From Vanilla planifolia (Eukaryota > Streptophyta > Magnoliopsida > Asparagales > Orchidaceae): a stretch of DNA of 64,000 bases. Position numbers and translations under genes: made by a program. Shown piece after piece: positions 14,100 to 25,200 of the stretch (positions are counted from its first letter, which is position 1; each line of letters opens with the position of its first letter). The notes beneath the pieces are model-generated. The model saw nothing but the letters and a program-made list of their open reading frames with translations, was not told the origin of the DNA and did no database searches. The stretch lies in contig JAIUJO010000144.1 in NCBI GenBank assembly GCA_023846275.1, forward strand, positions 834,450 through 898,449, given 5' to 3'.

Positions 14100-15962
14100 T
14101 GTTACACCCTTGTGTTTGATTAGTCAAGCATAAATGTGTATATTTTATTTGGGCTTGATTTTAAGTAAAATTATTACTAATTAATTAAATCAAGCCATGT
14201 ATTTTAGATGTCTAAAATAATGGTCTCTAAGGGCTTTGAGGTCATGGCATACTTCAAAGAAATTTGAGACATGCATAAGATTTTTTTTATAATTGAATTT
14301 CATTTTATTTCTCTTGAATTTGATGTCCAAACTTTGAGATTATGAGTCACACTAGTAGTATTCATATTTAAAATATTATAAAGTTATTTAATATTGAATT
14401 TTGATTTTTGGGCCAAGCATATTTGACAAAATGTATAGACATTGGTATTTGATTTTTTAATATTGCTTTGGAATTGTTTTTCATGAATTTGTTTTCATAG
14501 CTATTTAAATAATTATAATACTATAAGAATATAAAATTATCTTTATACACTTATATTCAAATTTTTGGCACAAAAATTCGTCAAAAATACCCTAAAACAG
14601 CTGAAGTCTCTGGAAAATGCACTGTAGCAATGGGTCGGTCGACCCGGCGTGATAACAACCCATCTAGCTCTTTTAGAAATTAAAAATTTAATTTAAAAAT
14701 AAAAATTTGGTTGACTCGAGAAGGCCGAGCCATGCCCGCCAAGAGGAGCTCGGCTAGGGCTAGTCAACAGTCAAATCAACAGTGCCTGGCTAAGCTAAGC
14801 CCGCCCAAAGCCCATCTAGAGGAGCTCGACTAGGTCAAACTACAGCGCGGTAAACAGTCAATGAACAATGCTTGGCTAAGTCAACCCGAACCAGGTGATC
14901 AAGTCCTGGTCAAGGAAGGGGGGAGCGAACCCCAAAGAGGCTCGCAATGTAAACAAGGTGGATTTCTTATATAGCACTCCAACACTTCCGCATACGCAAT
15001 GTGGGACTAAAAATCCCAGTTTCAGCCATCACGGGATCCAATGGCTCAGATCAAGCCCGCCCGGACCCAACGCACAGGATTCATCCCGTAAGGTGAAATC
15101 TATGTCGTTCATCTTTGCGCCCGGATCCTACGCACGGGATTAAATCGCGTAAACGGTAATAGTGAGATTTAATCTGTGTCGTTCGATTACGCACCCAGAT
15201 CCAACGCTCTGGATTAAGCCCGAACGATAAAATGCGTAAATCAATCTGCGCCATTCGTTTTTGGGCCTGGATCGGACGATGGCTGCTTTCCGTCCGTTGC
15301 CCAAACGGTTAATTAATGTTTGGAGCCATCGGGGGTGTTTTTAGAGCTCAAATTTGAGCTATATAAATAGGGAAAATTGATGTATTTTTTAGTTTAACCT
15401 TCGCTAAATTTTCCAAAGATTTTAGATCTCAAAATTCGAGCACTCAAGGAAAAACGATGCATCGAAGCTCAAAAAGAAAAGTGGCAAGAAGGCTATTGGA
15501 ATTAGAGGTTTTTCAATTATTTCTCAATTTCTATCCCTCTAATTTGTCGATTGTGTGTGCCTCCTCTTTTCTCCTATTTCTCTTAAGTATTTTGCCAATC
15601 GTTATACTTTTTGTTTTGGGGCAAGGGCATCCCGGCAGTAGTGCTAAAGCCCCGGGTTTGAGTTGAGCCCAGTAAAAACTCAAGTAGGTTTGGGATTAGC
15701 CGTAGTAAAAGTCCCAAGTAGGTTTGAGGTGAACCGTACGAAAAACCTCACTTGTAATCGGTGCATTAGTGGATTTTTCCCAACACCAGTTGGGGGTGGA
15801 CGTAGACTCGGTTTTGAGTCAAACATCTTAAAAATTTGTGTGTTCAACTCTCTTTACTCTTGCTTAAAGGTTTTTTAAGTTTAATTTTGAAATTCATAAA
15901 ATTTTAAAGGCACAATTCACCCTCCCCCCTCTTGTGGGATTTTCTTAGCACGAAACACTTCA
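14100..15962 (+). repeat. 5' LTR of the copia element
   Basis: The LTR begins TGTTACACCC and ends CACTTCA. U3 starts AT-rich, then becomes strikingly GC- and CpG-rich from about 14,590 to 15,300. There it carries degenerate sub-repeats of about 61-73 bp beginning near 15,060, 15,121, 15,193 and 15,266. A TATA box is at 15,362-15,369. A C-tract sits close to the 3' end (about 15,920-15,928). A small open frame at 15,457-15,666 is part of the transcribed leader and is probably not a gene. Confidence 0.96.
15362..15369 (+). promoter_or_regulatory. TATA box of the 5' LTR
   Basis: TATAAATA is followed by AGGGAAAATTGATG. The same motif is at 22,328-22,335 in the 3' LTR and at 59,895-59,902 in the solo LTR. 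Its place after the GC-rich U3 sub-repeats fits the LTR RNA polymerase II promoter. Confidence 0.8.
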
Positions 15963-15964
15963 AT

Positions 15965-15976
15965 TGGTATCAGAGC
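15965..15976 (+). promoter_or_regulatory. Primer-binding site, complementary to initiator tRNA-Met
   Basis: TGGTATCAGAGC starts two bases after the end of the 5' LTR. It is the standard plant LTR-retrotransposon primer-binding site for the 3' end of tRNA-iMet, where minus-strand DNA synthesis begins. Confidence 0.95.
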
Positions 15977-16072
15977 AAGGAACACCAAATTACGTGAGTA
16001 ACATCACGTGGGAGATCCTCTTGTGCTAAGTGAAGGCTTTCTCATCATTCTTGTTTTTTTTTGTGATTTTGT

Positions 16073-17735
16073 ATGGCTTCCTCTTTGATCGAAATGAATG
16101 CCACTTTATGTGAAGGTTTTTCTTCAAATCGGCCTCCATTATTTAAAGTAGAATTTTACTTATATTATAAAAATCGTTTTAGAATTTTTATTCAATCTAT
16201 TGATTTAGAATTATGGGAAGTTATGACTATGCCCTGTGAACTTCCTAAAATTTCTTCTACTAATGAAGTTAAGGCCTTTTGTGAGCTTAATGTTGAGCAC
16301 AAAAGATTGGCTCAATTAAATACTAAGGCATTGAATTTTCTTCATTGTGGAATTTCACCTTATGAGTTTACACAAATTATGAATTTACATACGGCATTTG
16401 AGGTGTGGAAGAAACTTGAAGTAACTTATGAGGGCACCTCACAAGTGAAAGAGACAAAAATTAACACCCTCACCCATGATTATGAACTCTTTAGAATGAA
16501 TCCTAATAAAAGTATTAAGAGTATGTTTTTGAGATTTAATGATATTACAAATGGATTGGCAAACCTTGGGAGGGCATTCTCAAATGGTGACCTTGTGAGG
16601 AAAATTTTGAGAATCCTTCCAAAGGAATTTGATCCACTTGCAACGGCTATTAAAGCCACTAAAGATCTTAGCAAACTTTCATTGGATGAACTCCTTGGGG
16701 AACTTCTTACCACTGAAATAGAAATGTCAAGGAGACTTACAGACGAGGTGTCTACAAGCAAGTTAAAGTATGAAAGAAGAAAGAAAGAACCAATGGCTTT
16801 CAAAGCCACCAAAAGCAATTTGGATTCCACTTCCACCTCCTCCATGGATTTAGAGGATGAGGTAAGCTTCCATGTTAATGGTTTAGCTAAAAATTTGGCA
16901 AAGAGCTTTCTTAATAGGAAATGAAAGAAGAAAAACAATAAAGAGAGGAAGAGGCCACCAACTTGTTTTGAGTGTGGCCAAACCGGTCATATTAAACCGG
17001 AATGTCCAAAACTCAAAGACAAGCATATGAAGGAGGAAGAAAAGAAGAAGAAGAAGAAGAGCTTGAAGAAAAAGAAAGCATTTTAGGCTACATGGAGTGC
17101 CTCCAAAGATTCAGACATTTCAAGCTCAAGTAAAGGAGAAGAAGGAATGATTAGCTTTATGGCAAACAAGGCATCCTCAACATCTTCAAGTGAAGAAGAA
17201 GAAGAAAATGAGGTAAGCTCTTTGACAAGAGATACTCTTGAAAATAATTACATTGAAATTATGAATTCATTAACTTCCTTAATGAGTGCACATAAAAAAT
17301 TAAAAAAGAGTTACAAAGAAAAGGTTGAATTGCTTGATTTTGTCATGAAAGAAGATGAAAAGAGAAGATTAGAAAATCATCATATATTTGATGAAAAGGC
17401 ATCTCTTATTATTGAAAATACTTCTTTGAAGCATGATATTTCAGTCTTAAAAGAAAAAATACAATTTTTTGAGCATGCTAGAGTAAATGAAAGTACACAT
17501 ATTTCAAAGGCTTATTATCATTCACAAGAAACCTAGATATTTGAGCATGCCAAGGCCATTAAACAATGTTTGTTTTTATTGTTGTAAACCTGGACATACT
17601 ATGAAAGATTACTTCTTTAGAAGAAATATGTATACACAAACACAAAATGTTAGATGGATTGTTAAAAAGGAGAACATGCAAGTACTATTTAGAGTTCAAC
17701 CCAAGTTTTCTTGGGTTCCTAAGAGCATGACTTAG
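16073..17735 (+). pseudogene. gag: copia gag (capsid/nucleocapsid), disrupted
   Basis: Gag forms the virus-like particle and binds the element RNA. The start chosen is the ATG at 16,073, about 100 bases after the primer-binding site. Residues 1-283 are open and contain the plant copia capsid region (UBN2 type), with 'EVWKKLEVTYEG' and 'ILPKEFDPLATAIKATK'. A TGA at 16,922-16,924 and a TAG at 17,084-17,086 break the same frame. Between them lies a CX2CX4HX4C knuckle (16,964-17,005, CFECGQTGHIKPEC) followed by a lysine-rich stretch. Then come an acidic serine/glutamate patch and a coiled coil to 17,536. After a frame change, a second knuckle at about 17,571-17,612 has lost its last Cys (CFYCCKPGHTMKDY). 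The frame ends with a 'WVPKS' tail at 17,735. Confidence 0.9.
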
Positions 17736-17879
17736 AAGACTAGAAGAAAATGTCTCCAAAATTTTTGAAGACATTCTAGGATAGGTCTAAGATATTTAGA
17801 AAACTCAAATTGATGATTTCATTTAGTGGTATACTTTCTAATTTAAATTTTACACCTTATACAGTCAAAACCAAGTAGA

Positions 17880-18209
17880 AAATCGAAATCCACATCTTGG
17901 GTATTGGATAGTGGATGCTCAAGACACATGACTGGAGACAAAAGTAAATTCAAATCATTGAGATCGGGTCCAAATAGGAAGGTGACCCTAGGAGACAACA
18001 CAAAGAAAAGAATAATTGGAATTGGAGATGTAGGTACGACAAACTTTACCCTTTCAAATGTATTTTTAGTAGAAGGCTTAGAATTTAATTTGATTAGTAT
18101 TAGTCAACTTTGTGATAATGGATTTGATATTGTTTTTAATACAAAAGCTTGCAAAATCATGAAAAATAATGTTGAACTACTTATAGGTAAAAGAAAATGC
18201 CATATGTAA
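17880..18209 (+). pseudogene. copia aspartic protease, disrupted
   Basis: The retropepsin cleaves the Gag-Pol polyprotein. The active-site triad DSG is at 17,907-17,915 within 'WVLDSGCSRHMTG', the usual copia protease signature. 'FNLISISQLCDNGF' further on matches the conserved end of the domain. It is read in a different frame from the following integrase, so a frameshift lies at about 18,195-18,209. Upstream, 17,736-17,880 is scrambled and contains several stops, so no continuous link to gag remains. Confidence 0.88.
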
Positions 18210-19130
18210 TTAGTTTTGAACAACTAGAAGCTAATGGTTTGGAATGCCTAGTGACCCAATCTAATGAGAATTCATTATGGCATAGAAGATTAGGCCATGT
18301 GGGATACTCCACCTTGAAGAAGATGACAAAATTAGATATAGTTAGAGGCCTTCCAAAACCAAGCAAGTCGAAGTGGGAGTTGTGTGAATCTTACCAAAAG
18401 GGAAAACAAGTTAAATCCTCTTTCAAATCTCAAAATGAATTAACAACTAGTAGACCTTTAGAAAAAATCTACTTAGATCTTTTTGGACCAATACAACCTT
18501 TGAGTTTAGGAGGAAAACAATACGAATTTGTCATAGTTGATGATTTTTCTAGATATAGTTGGGTGATTTTTCTTAGACATAAAAATGAAGCCTTTGAGAA
18601 CTTTGAAGATTTGAATAGAGAGTTAGAAAGACAACATAGTCTAAAATTAATTTGTTTGCAAAGTGATAATGGGAGTGAATTTAAGAATGAATATTTTAGT
18701 GAGTTTTGTAAAGAGAAATGAATCAAACATCAATTCACATGCCCATATACACCACAACAGAATGGCATTGTAGAAAGAAGGAATAGAACATTAGTTGAGA
18801 TGGGTAGAACCATGTTAGCCGAATATAACTTACCCAAATATTTTTGGGCCGAAGCTATTAGCACGATGTGTTACATCATAAATAGGGTTAATTTGAGACC
18901 AAAGTTGAAGAAAACTCCTTATGAATTGCTAAGGAAGAAGAAACCAAATCTTTGTTATTTTTATGTTTTTGGTTATAAGTGCACTATTTTTAAAAATGAG
19001 AGAGCAAACTTAAGAAAGTTTGATGAGAAGGCCAGTGTAGGAATCTTTTTAGGGTATTCATTAATTAGAAAAGCATATAGAGTTTTTAATCAAGAATCAC
19101 ATAAAATAGAGGAAACAATGCATGTTGTGT
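18197..19130 (+). pseudogene. copia integrase, disrupted
   Basis: Integrase inserts the cDNA into chromosomal DNA. The N-terminal zinc-binding part reads 'LWHRRLGHVGYSTLKKM', then 'CESYQKGKQ'. Family members have CxxC here, so the second cysteine is replaced by tyrosine. The rve core shows the expected acidic residues in 'YLDLFGP', 'SDNGSEF' and '[14 protein letters not shown]'. A TGA at 18,719-18,721 interrupts the core between the second and third of these; the same frame continues afterwards. The C-terminal part includes '[14 protein letters not shown]' and '[16 protein letters not shown]', typical of plant copias. Confidence 0.92.
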
Positions 19131-19379
19131 TTAATGAGACAATTCAACTAGTTAGTGAAAAACATTTAGAAGATGAAATAGAATTAGTAAAGAATCTAGA
19201 TTTAGATAAAGAAAAAATAGAAAATCTAGAAATACAAAGAGAAAAAGAAAAAGAAAATAATTTATCTAAAGGATGGAAATTTGCAACCTCACATCCAAAG
19301 GATTTGATTATAGGAGATGTGAACCAAGGAGTGAAGACTAGAGCTTCAATTAGAGATATAGATTATAGCGCCTTTGTGT

Positions 19380-20390
19380 CATTTTTTGAACCCAGTTCTA
19401 TAGAAGAAGCCCTTGTAGATGATTTTTGGGTTCAAGCTATGAATGAAGAGTTAGACCAATTTGAAAGAAATCAAGTTTGGGAATTAGTTCCAAGACCTAG
19501 TGATCAACAAGTAATTGGTACTAGATGGGTCTATAAAAATAAATTAGATGAAAATGCTGTAATAATTAGGAATAAGGCTAGACTTGTTGCTAAGGGATAT
19601 AGTCAAATAGAAGGTATTGATTTTGAGGATTCATTTGCACCCGTAGCTAGGTTAGAAGCAATTAGATTACTTCTAGCATATTCATGTTATAAAAACTTTA
19701 GGTTGTTTCAAATGGATGTAAAACTTGCTTTCTTGAATGGGATAATAGAAGAAGATGTGTTTGTAGAACTAGCCCAAGGTTTGGAGGATCATGCACAAAG
19801 TAATTATGTTTATAAGCTTAAGAAAGCTCTTTATGGCCTTAAGCAAGCTCCACGTGCATGGTATCATAGGTTGAGTAACTACCTAGTAGATAGTGGCTTT
19901 AGAAAAGGTAAATAGGATACTACATTATTTCTAAAGTCATCAGGAGATGATTTATTAATTGTTCAAATTTTTGTTGATGATATTATTTTTGGTAGCACAA
20001 AAGAAGAAATGTGTAGAGAATTTGGAGATCTTATGACTAAGGAATTTGAAATGAGTATGATGGGTGAGCTAAATTTCTTCTTAAGGCTACAAATAAAACA
20101 ACTAAAAGATGGTATTTTCATTTCTCAAACAAAATACTTGAAAGACATATTTAAAAAATATGGCTATGAGAATATGAAAATTAGGGAAATTCCCATGAAT
20201 TAATCCATTCATTTAGATCTAGATGAATAAGGGAAAACAATATATAAAAAATTTTATAGAGGACTTATAGGATCTTTATTGTACCTTACAGCTAGTAGAC
20301 CTGACATTCTATTTAGTGTTGGATTATGTGCTAGGTTCCAAGCAAACCCAAAGGAAAGTAATTTGAAAGCTGTTAAAGCAATTTTCTAAT
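19380..20390 (+). pseudogene. copia reverse transcriptase, disrupted
   Basis: The RT copies element RNA into DNA (RVT_2 family). Diagnostic stretches are '[10 protein letters not shown]', '[20 protein letters not shown]', '[13 protein letters not shown]', '[14 protein letters not shown]' and the catalytic FVDD box at 19,970-19,981, followed by 'IIFGS'. Stops in the same frame lie at 19,913-19,915 (TAG, just before the FVDD segment), 20,201-20,203 (TAA), about 20,228 and about 20,387. Because the frame is otherwise kept, the sequence looks like a formerly intact gene with point mutations rather than a rearranged one. Confidence 0.93.
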
Positions 20391-20392
20391 AT

Positions 20393-20916
20393 TTGAAGGG
20401 AACCATGACACTAGGATTATGGTATCCTAGAAATGAACTCTCTTGTGAGCTCGTTGGCTATACAGATTCAAATTTTGGAGGATCTAGAGTGGATAGGAAG
20501 AGCACATCAAGAATATGTCAATTTTTAGGACATTGTCTTGTTTCATGGTTAAGCAAAAAACAAAATTGTATAGCCTTGTCAACAACAGAAGCTGAATATG
20601 TTGCAACTGGAAGTTGTGTTGCTCAAGTACTATGGTTAAGACAACAACTTCAAGACTATGGTTTAGAAGTCACACATATACCTATTATAATTGACAATAC
20701 TAGTGCATTAGCATTAGCTAAGAATCAAGTTCATCATTCTAGGACTAACCACATAGATGTTAGATATCACTTTATTAGAGACTAAGTGGCCAAAGAATTA
20801 GTAGAATTAGAGTATGTTCCTACTAAGCTTGAATTGGCTGACATTTTGCCAAACCCTTACCATCGGAGTAATTTCAAATATTGAGAGAACAATTAGGAAT
20901 CTTTGACATTGCTTAG
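20393..20916 (+). pseudogene. copia RNase H, disrupted
   Basis: RNase H removes the RNA strand during cDNA synthesis. Visible landmarks are 'GYTDSNFGGSRVDRKSTS' with the first catalytic Asp, 'LSTTEAEYVATG', 'DNTSALALAKN' and 'HIDVRYHFIRD'. A TAA at 20,783-20,785 interrupts it. The original C-terminus, 'ILREQLGIFDIA', is read in a shifted frame and ends at the TAG at 20,914-20,916. Confidence 0.93.
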
Positions 20917-21075
20917 GGTTCACTCCCTTTTGATGGTGTCAAAGGGGGAGAATAGTTAGAAGTGAGGGGGAGCATCAAGATAGGGGGAGCATATTTTTTC
21001 TCCCTATGAATTGTATCTTAAACACTTATTTTTATTTAAAACATTTATGTCTTGCCATCATCAAAAGGAGGAGAT
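20917..21075 (+). promoter_or_regulatory. 3' untranslated region with polypurine tracts
   Basis: Purine-rich runs occur at about 20,940-20,951, 20,961-20,972 and 20,981-20,990 ('aagggggaga', 'gtgagggggag', 'tagggggag'). The tract immediately before the 3' LTR (AAAAGGAGGAGA, 21,063-21,074) is best placed to prime plus-strand synthesis. No open frame that could encode an envelope-like protein lies here. Confidence 0.85.
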
Positions 21076-22924
21076 TGTTGCACCCTTGTGTTTGATGAGT
21101 CAAGCATAAATATGTATATTTTATTTGGGCTTGATTTTAAGTAAAATTGTTACTAATTAATTAAATCAAGCCATGTATTTTAGATGTCTAAAATAATGGT
21201 CTCTAAGGGCCTTGAGGTCATGGCATACTTCAAAGAAATTTGAGACATGCACCAGATTTTTTTATAATTAAATTTCTTTTTATTTCTCTTGAATTTGATA
21301 TGTCCAAACTTTGAGATTTTGAGACACACTAGTAGTATTAACATTTAAAAATATTATAAATTTATTTAATACTGAATTTTGATTTTTGGGCTAAGCATAT
21401 TTGAAAAATTGTATAGACATTGGTATTTGATTTTTTAATATTGCTTTGGAATTGTTTTTCATGAATTTCTTTTCATAGCTATTTAAATACTTATAATACT
21501 ATAAGAATATAAAATTATCTTTATACACTTATATTCAAATTTTTGGCACAATAATACGTCAAAAATACCCTAAAATAGCTGAAGTCTCGGGAAAATGCAC
21601 TTTAGCAATAGGCGGGTCGACCCGGCGCGAAAACAACCCATCCAAGTCTTTTAGAAATTAAAAATTTAATTTAAAAATAAAAATTTGGTTGACCCAAAAA
21701 GGCCGAGCAAAGCCTGCTGAGAGGAGCTCGGCTAGCACTGGTCAACGGTCAAATCAACAGTGCCTGGCTAAACCAAGCCCACCGAGAGGAGCTGGGCCAG
21801 GTCAAACTACAGCGCGGTCAACAGTCAATGAACAATGCTTGGCTAAGTCAACCTGAACCAGGTGATCAAGTCCTAGTCATGGAAGGGGGAAGCCAACCCC
21901 AAAGAGGCTCGCAATGTAAACAGGGTGGATTTCTTATATAGCGCTCCAACACTTCCGCATACGCAATGTGGGACTAAAAATCCCAGTTTCAGCCTTCGCG
22001 GGATCCAATGGCTCAGATCAAGCTCGCCTGGATCCAACGCACAGGATTCATCCCATAAGGTGAAATCTGTGTCGTTCATCTTTGCGCTCGGATCCTACGC
22101 ACGGTATTAAATCGTGTAAATGGTAATCACGAGATTTAATCCGTGCCATTCGATTACGTGCCCAGATCCAACGCTCTGGATTAAACCCGAATGGTAAAAT
22201 GTGTAAATCAATTTGTGCCGTTCGTTTTTGGGCCTGGATCGGACGATGGCTGCTTTTCGTCCGTTGCCCAAATGGCTAATTAATTTTTGAAACCATTGGG
22301 GGTGTTTTTAGAGCTCAAATTGAGCTCTATAAATAGGGAAAATTGATGTATTTTTTAGTTTAACCTTTGCTAAATTTTCCAAAGATTTCAGATCTCAAAA
22401 TTCGAGCACTCAAGCAAAAACGGTGCATCTAAGCTCAAAAAGCAAAGCGGCAAGAAGGCTATTGGAATTAGAGGTTTTTTAATTATTTCTCAATTTCTAT
22501 CCCTCTATTTGTCGATTGTGTGTGCCTCCTCTTTTCTCCTATTTCTCTTAAGTATTTTGCCAATCATTATACTTTTCATTTTAGGGCAAGGGCATCCCGC
22601 CAGTAGTGCTAAAGCCTCGGGTTTGAGTTGAGCCCGGTAAAAACTCAAGTAGGTTTGGGATTAGTTGTAGTAAAAATCCCAAGTAGGTTTGAGGTGAACC
22701 GTACGAAAAACCTCACTTGTAATCGATGCATTTAGTGGATTTTTCCCAACACCGGTTGGGGGTGGACGTAGACTCGGTTTTGAGTCAAACATCTTAAAAA
22801 TTTGTATGTTCAACTCTCTTTACTCATGCTTAAAGGTTTTTTAAGTTTAATTTCGAAATTCATAAAATTTTAAATAGACAATTCACCCCCCTCTTGTGGG
22901 ATTTCCTTAGCACAAAACACTTCA
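21076..22924 (+). repeat. 3' LTR of the copia element
   Basis: It starts TGTTGCACCC and ends CACTTCA, and is collinear with the 5' LTR over its whole length. The TATA box is at 22,328-22,335. It differs from the 5' LTR by scattered substitutions and small indels, including a lost base at about 22,505. That lost base and an ATG-to-GTG change disrupt the small leader frame seen in the 5' LTR. Confidence 0.96.
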
Positions 22925-22929
22925 TCTTG
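22925..22929 (+). repeat. Right target site duplication of copia element (TCTTG)
   Basis: This is an exact match to 14,095-14,099 and follows the terminal CA of the 3' LTR directly. Confidence 0.95.
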
Positions 22930-23099
22930 TACTAAATTTAAAGCTAGAAATATCTAAAATTCTATAAATTTTTTTTAGAATTACTAAAAGTAATGTGTAG
23001 ATATAAATAACTATAGAAATTAATAAAAATTAAACTAAAATATTTAATAAGCAAAGATCTACTACAATTAACCCTCTAATGATAAAAAAACAAGCATTA

Positions 23100-25200
23100 A
23101 TGAGAAGTAGAGGTCAAAACCTTGATAATATTTTCGGTCTGAATAAGAGTCGTATCCCACCATGTCGAACCTCAACGTATAAGATGCTACTACATAATTC
23201 CTTCTATGTGGGAAAAGTGCTCAACTTCATGAAGCTATGTTGAAGTCTCTGATCTTTAACATCTCTAAGTTTAGGTAATGAACATTCTACCCAGTATTCC
23301 AAGGGTTATTAAATGTGGGATAGCATCATTTTTGTCCCAAAAAGTTTAATTGTGCTTTATTTTATGTTAAAATTTTTTGATTACCTACAATTTGATGATA
23401 TTGACTATGAGGTCATCAGATGTGAAAAAATTTATTTGTTCGACAGGTTTACTTGGCTATAATGCAAAAGGCTCAAAGGGCTAGCTAGGTATTACATAAA
23501 GTTCTCTATAAGGAAGAATGTCCTAAATATTAAAGATTGTGTTAGTTTCGTGATCATAAGCTCAATCCAAATCATTAATGTTGACGCTAAATCTTTTTTT
23601 ACGATTCTTAATGGTCCAACACTATGGGTGTTTAATTTGGTAAGAGTTCATAATGAGAATATTGCAGATCTCACATAGATCATTACATATTCACCCTCAA
23701 GAAGTTCTCTAAGGTTCCTATGAGCATCTACTAGTCATTAATATACTTCATTATTTAAATTAATTTATTTAACAGTATCTTGATGCGATGATAAAATATG
23801 TTTAGTAAAAGATTCAAACAAATTATTTTATTTGTTTAAGCAAACTTAGTTGATAATAATAAAATATTCTATGTTGAAACATGTTCCATAATTATGCTAC
23901 TAAGAAGATTAATGAATCTTAAATTTACTACTATTTACACATCTATTTAAAATTTTAAGCTAATAAAAACTTAATTTTCAATCTTATTAACAGAAAAAGT
24001 GATTTCTAGAAATAATTAATAAATCTGATATCATTATCAAAAAAAATTGTTCAAGGTAAGCCATATAATTTAACAACTTAATCAAGAAATATCTTTACAA
24101 TATGTGATACAACAAATATCTTTTTATCATTTATGAAATGAGCCATTTTAGAAACATCTACGAATAGCTACTAATATAGAATCATTCTTTCTATTTTTTT
24201 TGTGTAATCATAACACAAAGTCTAAAATTAAATATTTTCATTGCCATTATGAAATAAGTAATGGTGTATATGCACTTTGGCCTTGACTACATAATTCAAC
24301 TATGACACAAACTCTACATTGGAAATAGTTGATGTAGCTTGTTTGGGTAATTTTGCATTATACAATGCTTTAGTGAAATCTGTTATAGCTTTGCCTCAAC
24401 CAAAATGCCTAGTTAGACCTCCAGTATGTATTTTCTAGATAGGGAAATCCTTAAAAGATGTGTAAGAAATGCAAAGTTATGATACACAAAACTTAAAACC
24501 ATTTTTCAAATAATAATCACATGAAACTAATTAGAAAAAAATATTGACTTCTTGAAAGATATGACCTAGGTCCTAATAAACACTACTTAAATTCTTGACA
24601 CGTTGAAATCTAACAACACTTATAGTCATTGTTGAAAGAAAACAAACGTGGTGATTTAATGCATTTAGTACTTCATTCTCCGCTCCTGTCTAATTTCTTA
24701 AACCAAAAGTGAACTCTTGTAAATACTAAAACCATTTATCAATCTAATGAATTAAATTTAGTTGATTAAAATAAAGAATACGATAGTTGAATATTCTTAA
24801 GTTAAAGTGCCTCATGACCAAAATAAAGAGCAAATTATTGGAATAATACGTAGTGTCCCAAATATCATAATGATTAAACTATGACATAATGTTATTTTTC
24901 AAATGGAGTATTTCTTCCTATTTCATTTAAATTTTCGCTAATGAATGTAATAAGAGGACTACGTTTACTCAAGGCTCCACTAATAACAACTCCTTCAGCA
25001 CATGCGTCTTCAATGGTGTTGAAAAGTCTAGAAATCAGTGGACTAGAGCTTCACTCACGACTTCTTTTAATTTAGCAAAGCAACTTTTGAATGTGTACAC
25101 TTTGAAATTCCATGTTGGGTCACCGAATAGAAAATTTTGCTTATTAGAGTGAGTTTAGAGAAAGCAACCATTTTAGAGACATCATCATAATAAAAAATGA
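23100..25200 (-). pseudogene. Degenerate Ty3/gypsy pol: RNase H and integrase
   Basis: The minus-strand reading from high to low coordinates gives collinear gypsy landmarks through frameshifts and stops. 'KLKEVVSEA' (about 25,045-25,085) is the start of the RNase H domain. 'GALSKRSPLITFISENLNE' (about 24,910-24,990) and 'YFGHEAL' follow it. The integrase core shows 'SKMAHFIND' (24,124-24,155) and 'VVKLYGLP', then 'DNDIRFI' (about 24,020-24,085). The integrase C-terminus reads 'GEYVMIYVRSAIFSL' and 'TLTKLNTHSVGPLRIVKK' (about 23,460-23,720). The order RNase H before integrase is gypsy-type. Sequence down to 23,100 may hold a decayed chromodomain. The upstream RT, protease and gag are not recognisable here. 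Confidence 0.85.

Larger units (their letters stand above)
14100..22924 (+). mobile_element. Complete but inactive Ty1/copia LTR retrotransposon, 8.8 kb
   Basis: The element has TG...CA LTRs of 1,863 and 1,849 bp, a 5-bp target duplication, a tRNA-iMet primer-binding site and a polypurine tract. The internal order gag, protease, integrase, RT, RNase H defines Ty1/copia. The clade is not settled: the CCHC knuckles, acidic coiled-coil gag tail and 'GGGGGAG' tracts before the 3' LTR would fit Tork- or SIRE-like plant copias. No envelope-like frame lies between RNase H and the 3' LTR. Over the first 260 bases the two LTRs differ at roughly 13 positions by eye, so the insertion is not recent. Several in-frame stops and at least three frame changes disable the polyprotein. 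It sits directly against a minus-strand gypsy remnant. Confidence 0.97.

Noticed and set aside
14895-15143. Open frames in U3 of the LTRs (also 21,925-22,110 plus and 21,873-22,079 minus)
   Set aside because: They recur because the LTRs are copies of each other. They sit upstream of the TATA box, change length between LTRs and have no recognisable domain.
16480-16938. 152-codon open frame on the minus strand
   Set aside because: It lies antisense inside copia gag, whose plus-strand reading has clear capsid and zinc-knuckle homology. The minus frame has no motif and is a shadow.
20917-21075. Possible envelope-like gene between RNase H and the 3' LTR
   Set aside because: Only about 160 bases are present, with purine tracts and no open frame, so this element has no extra gene there.
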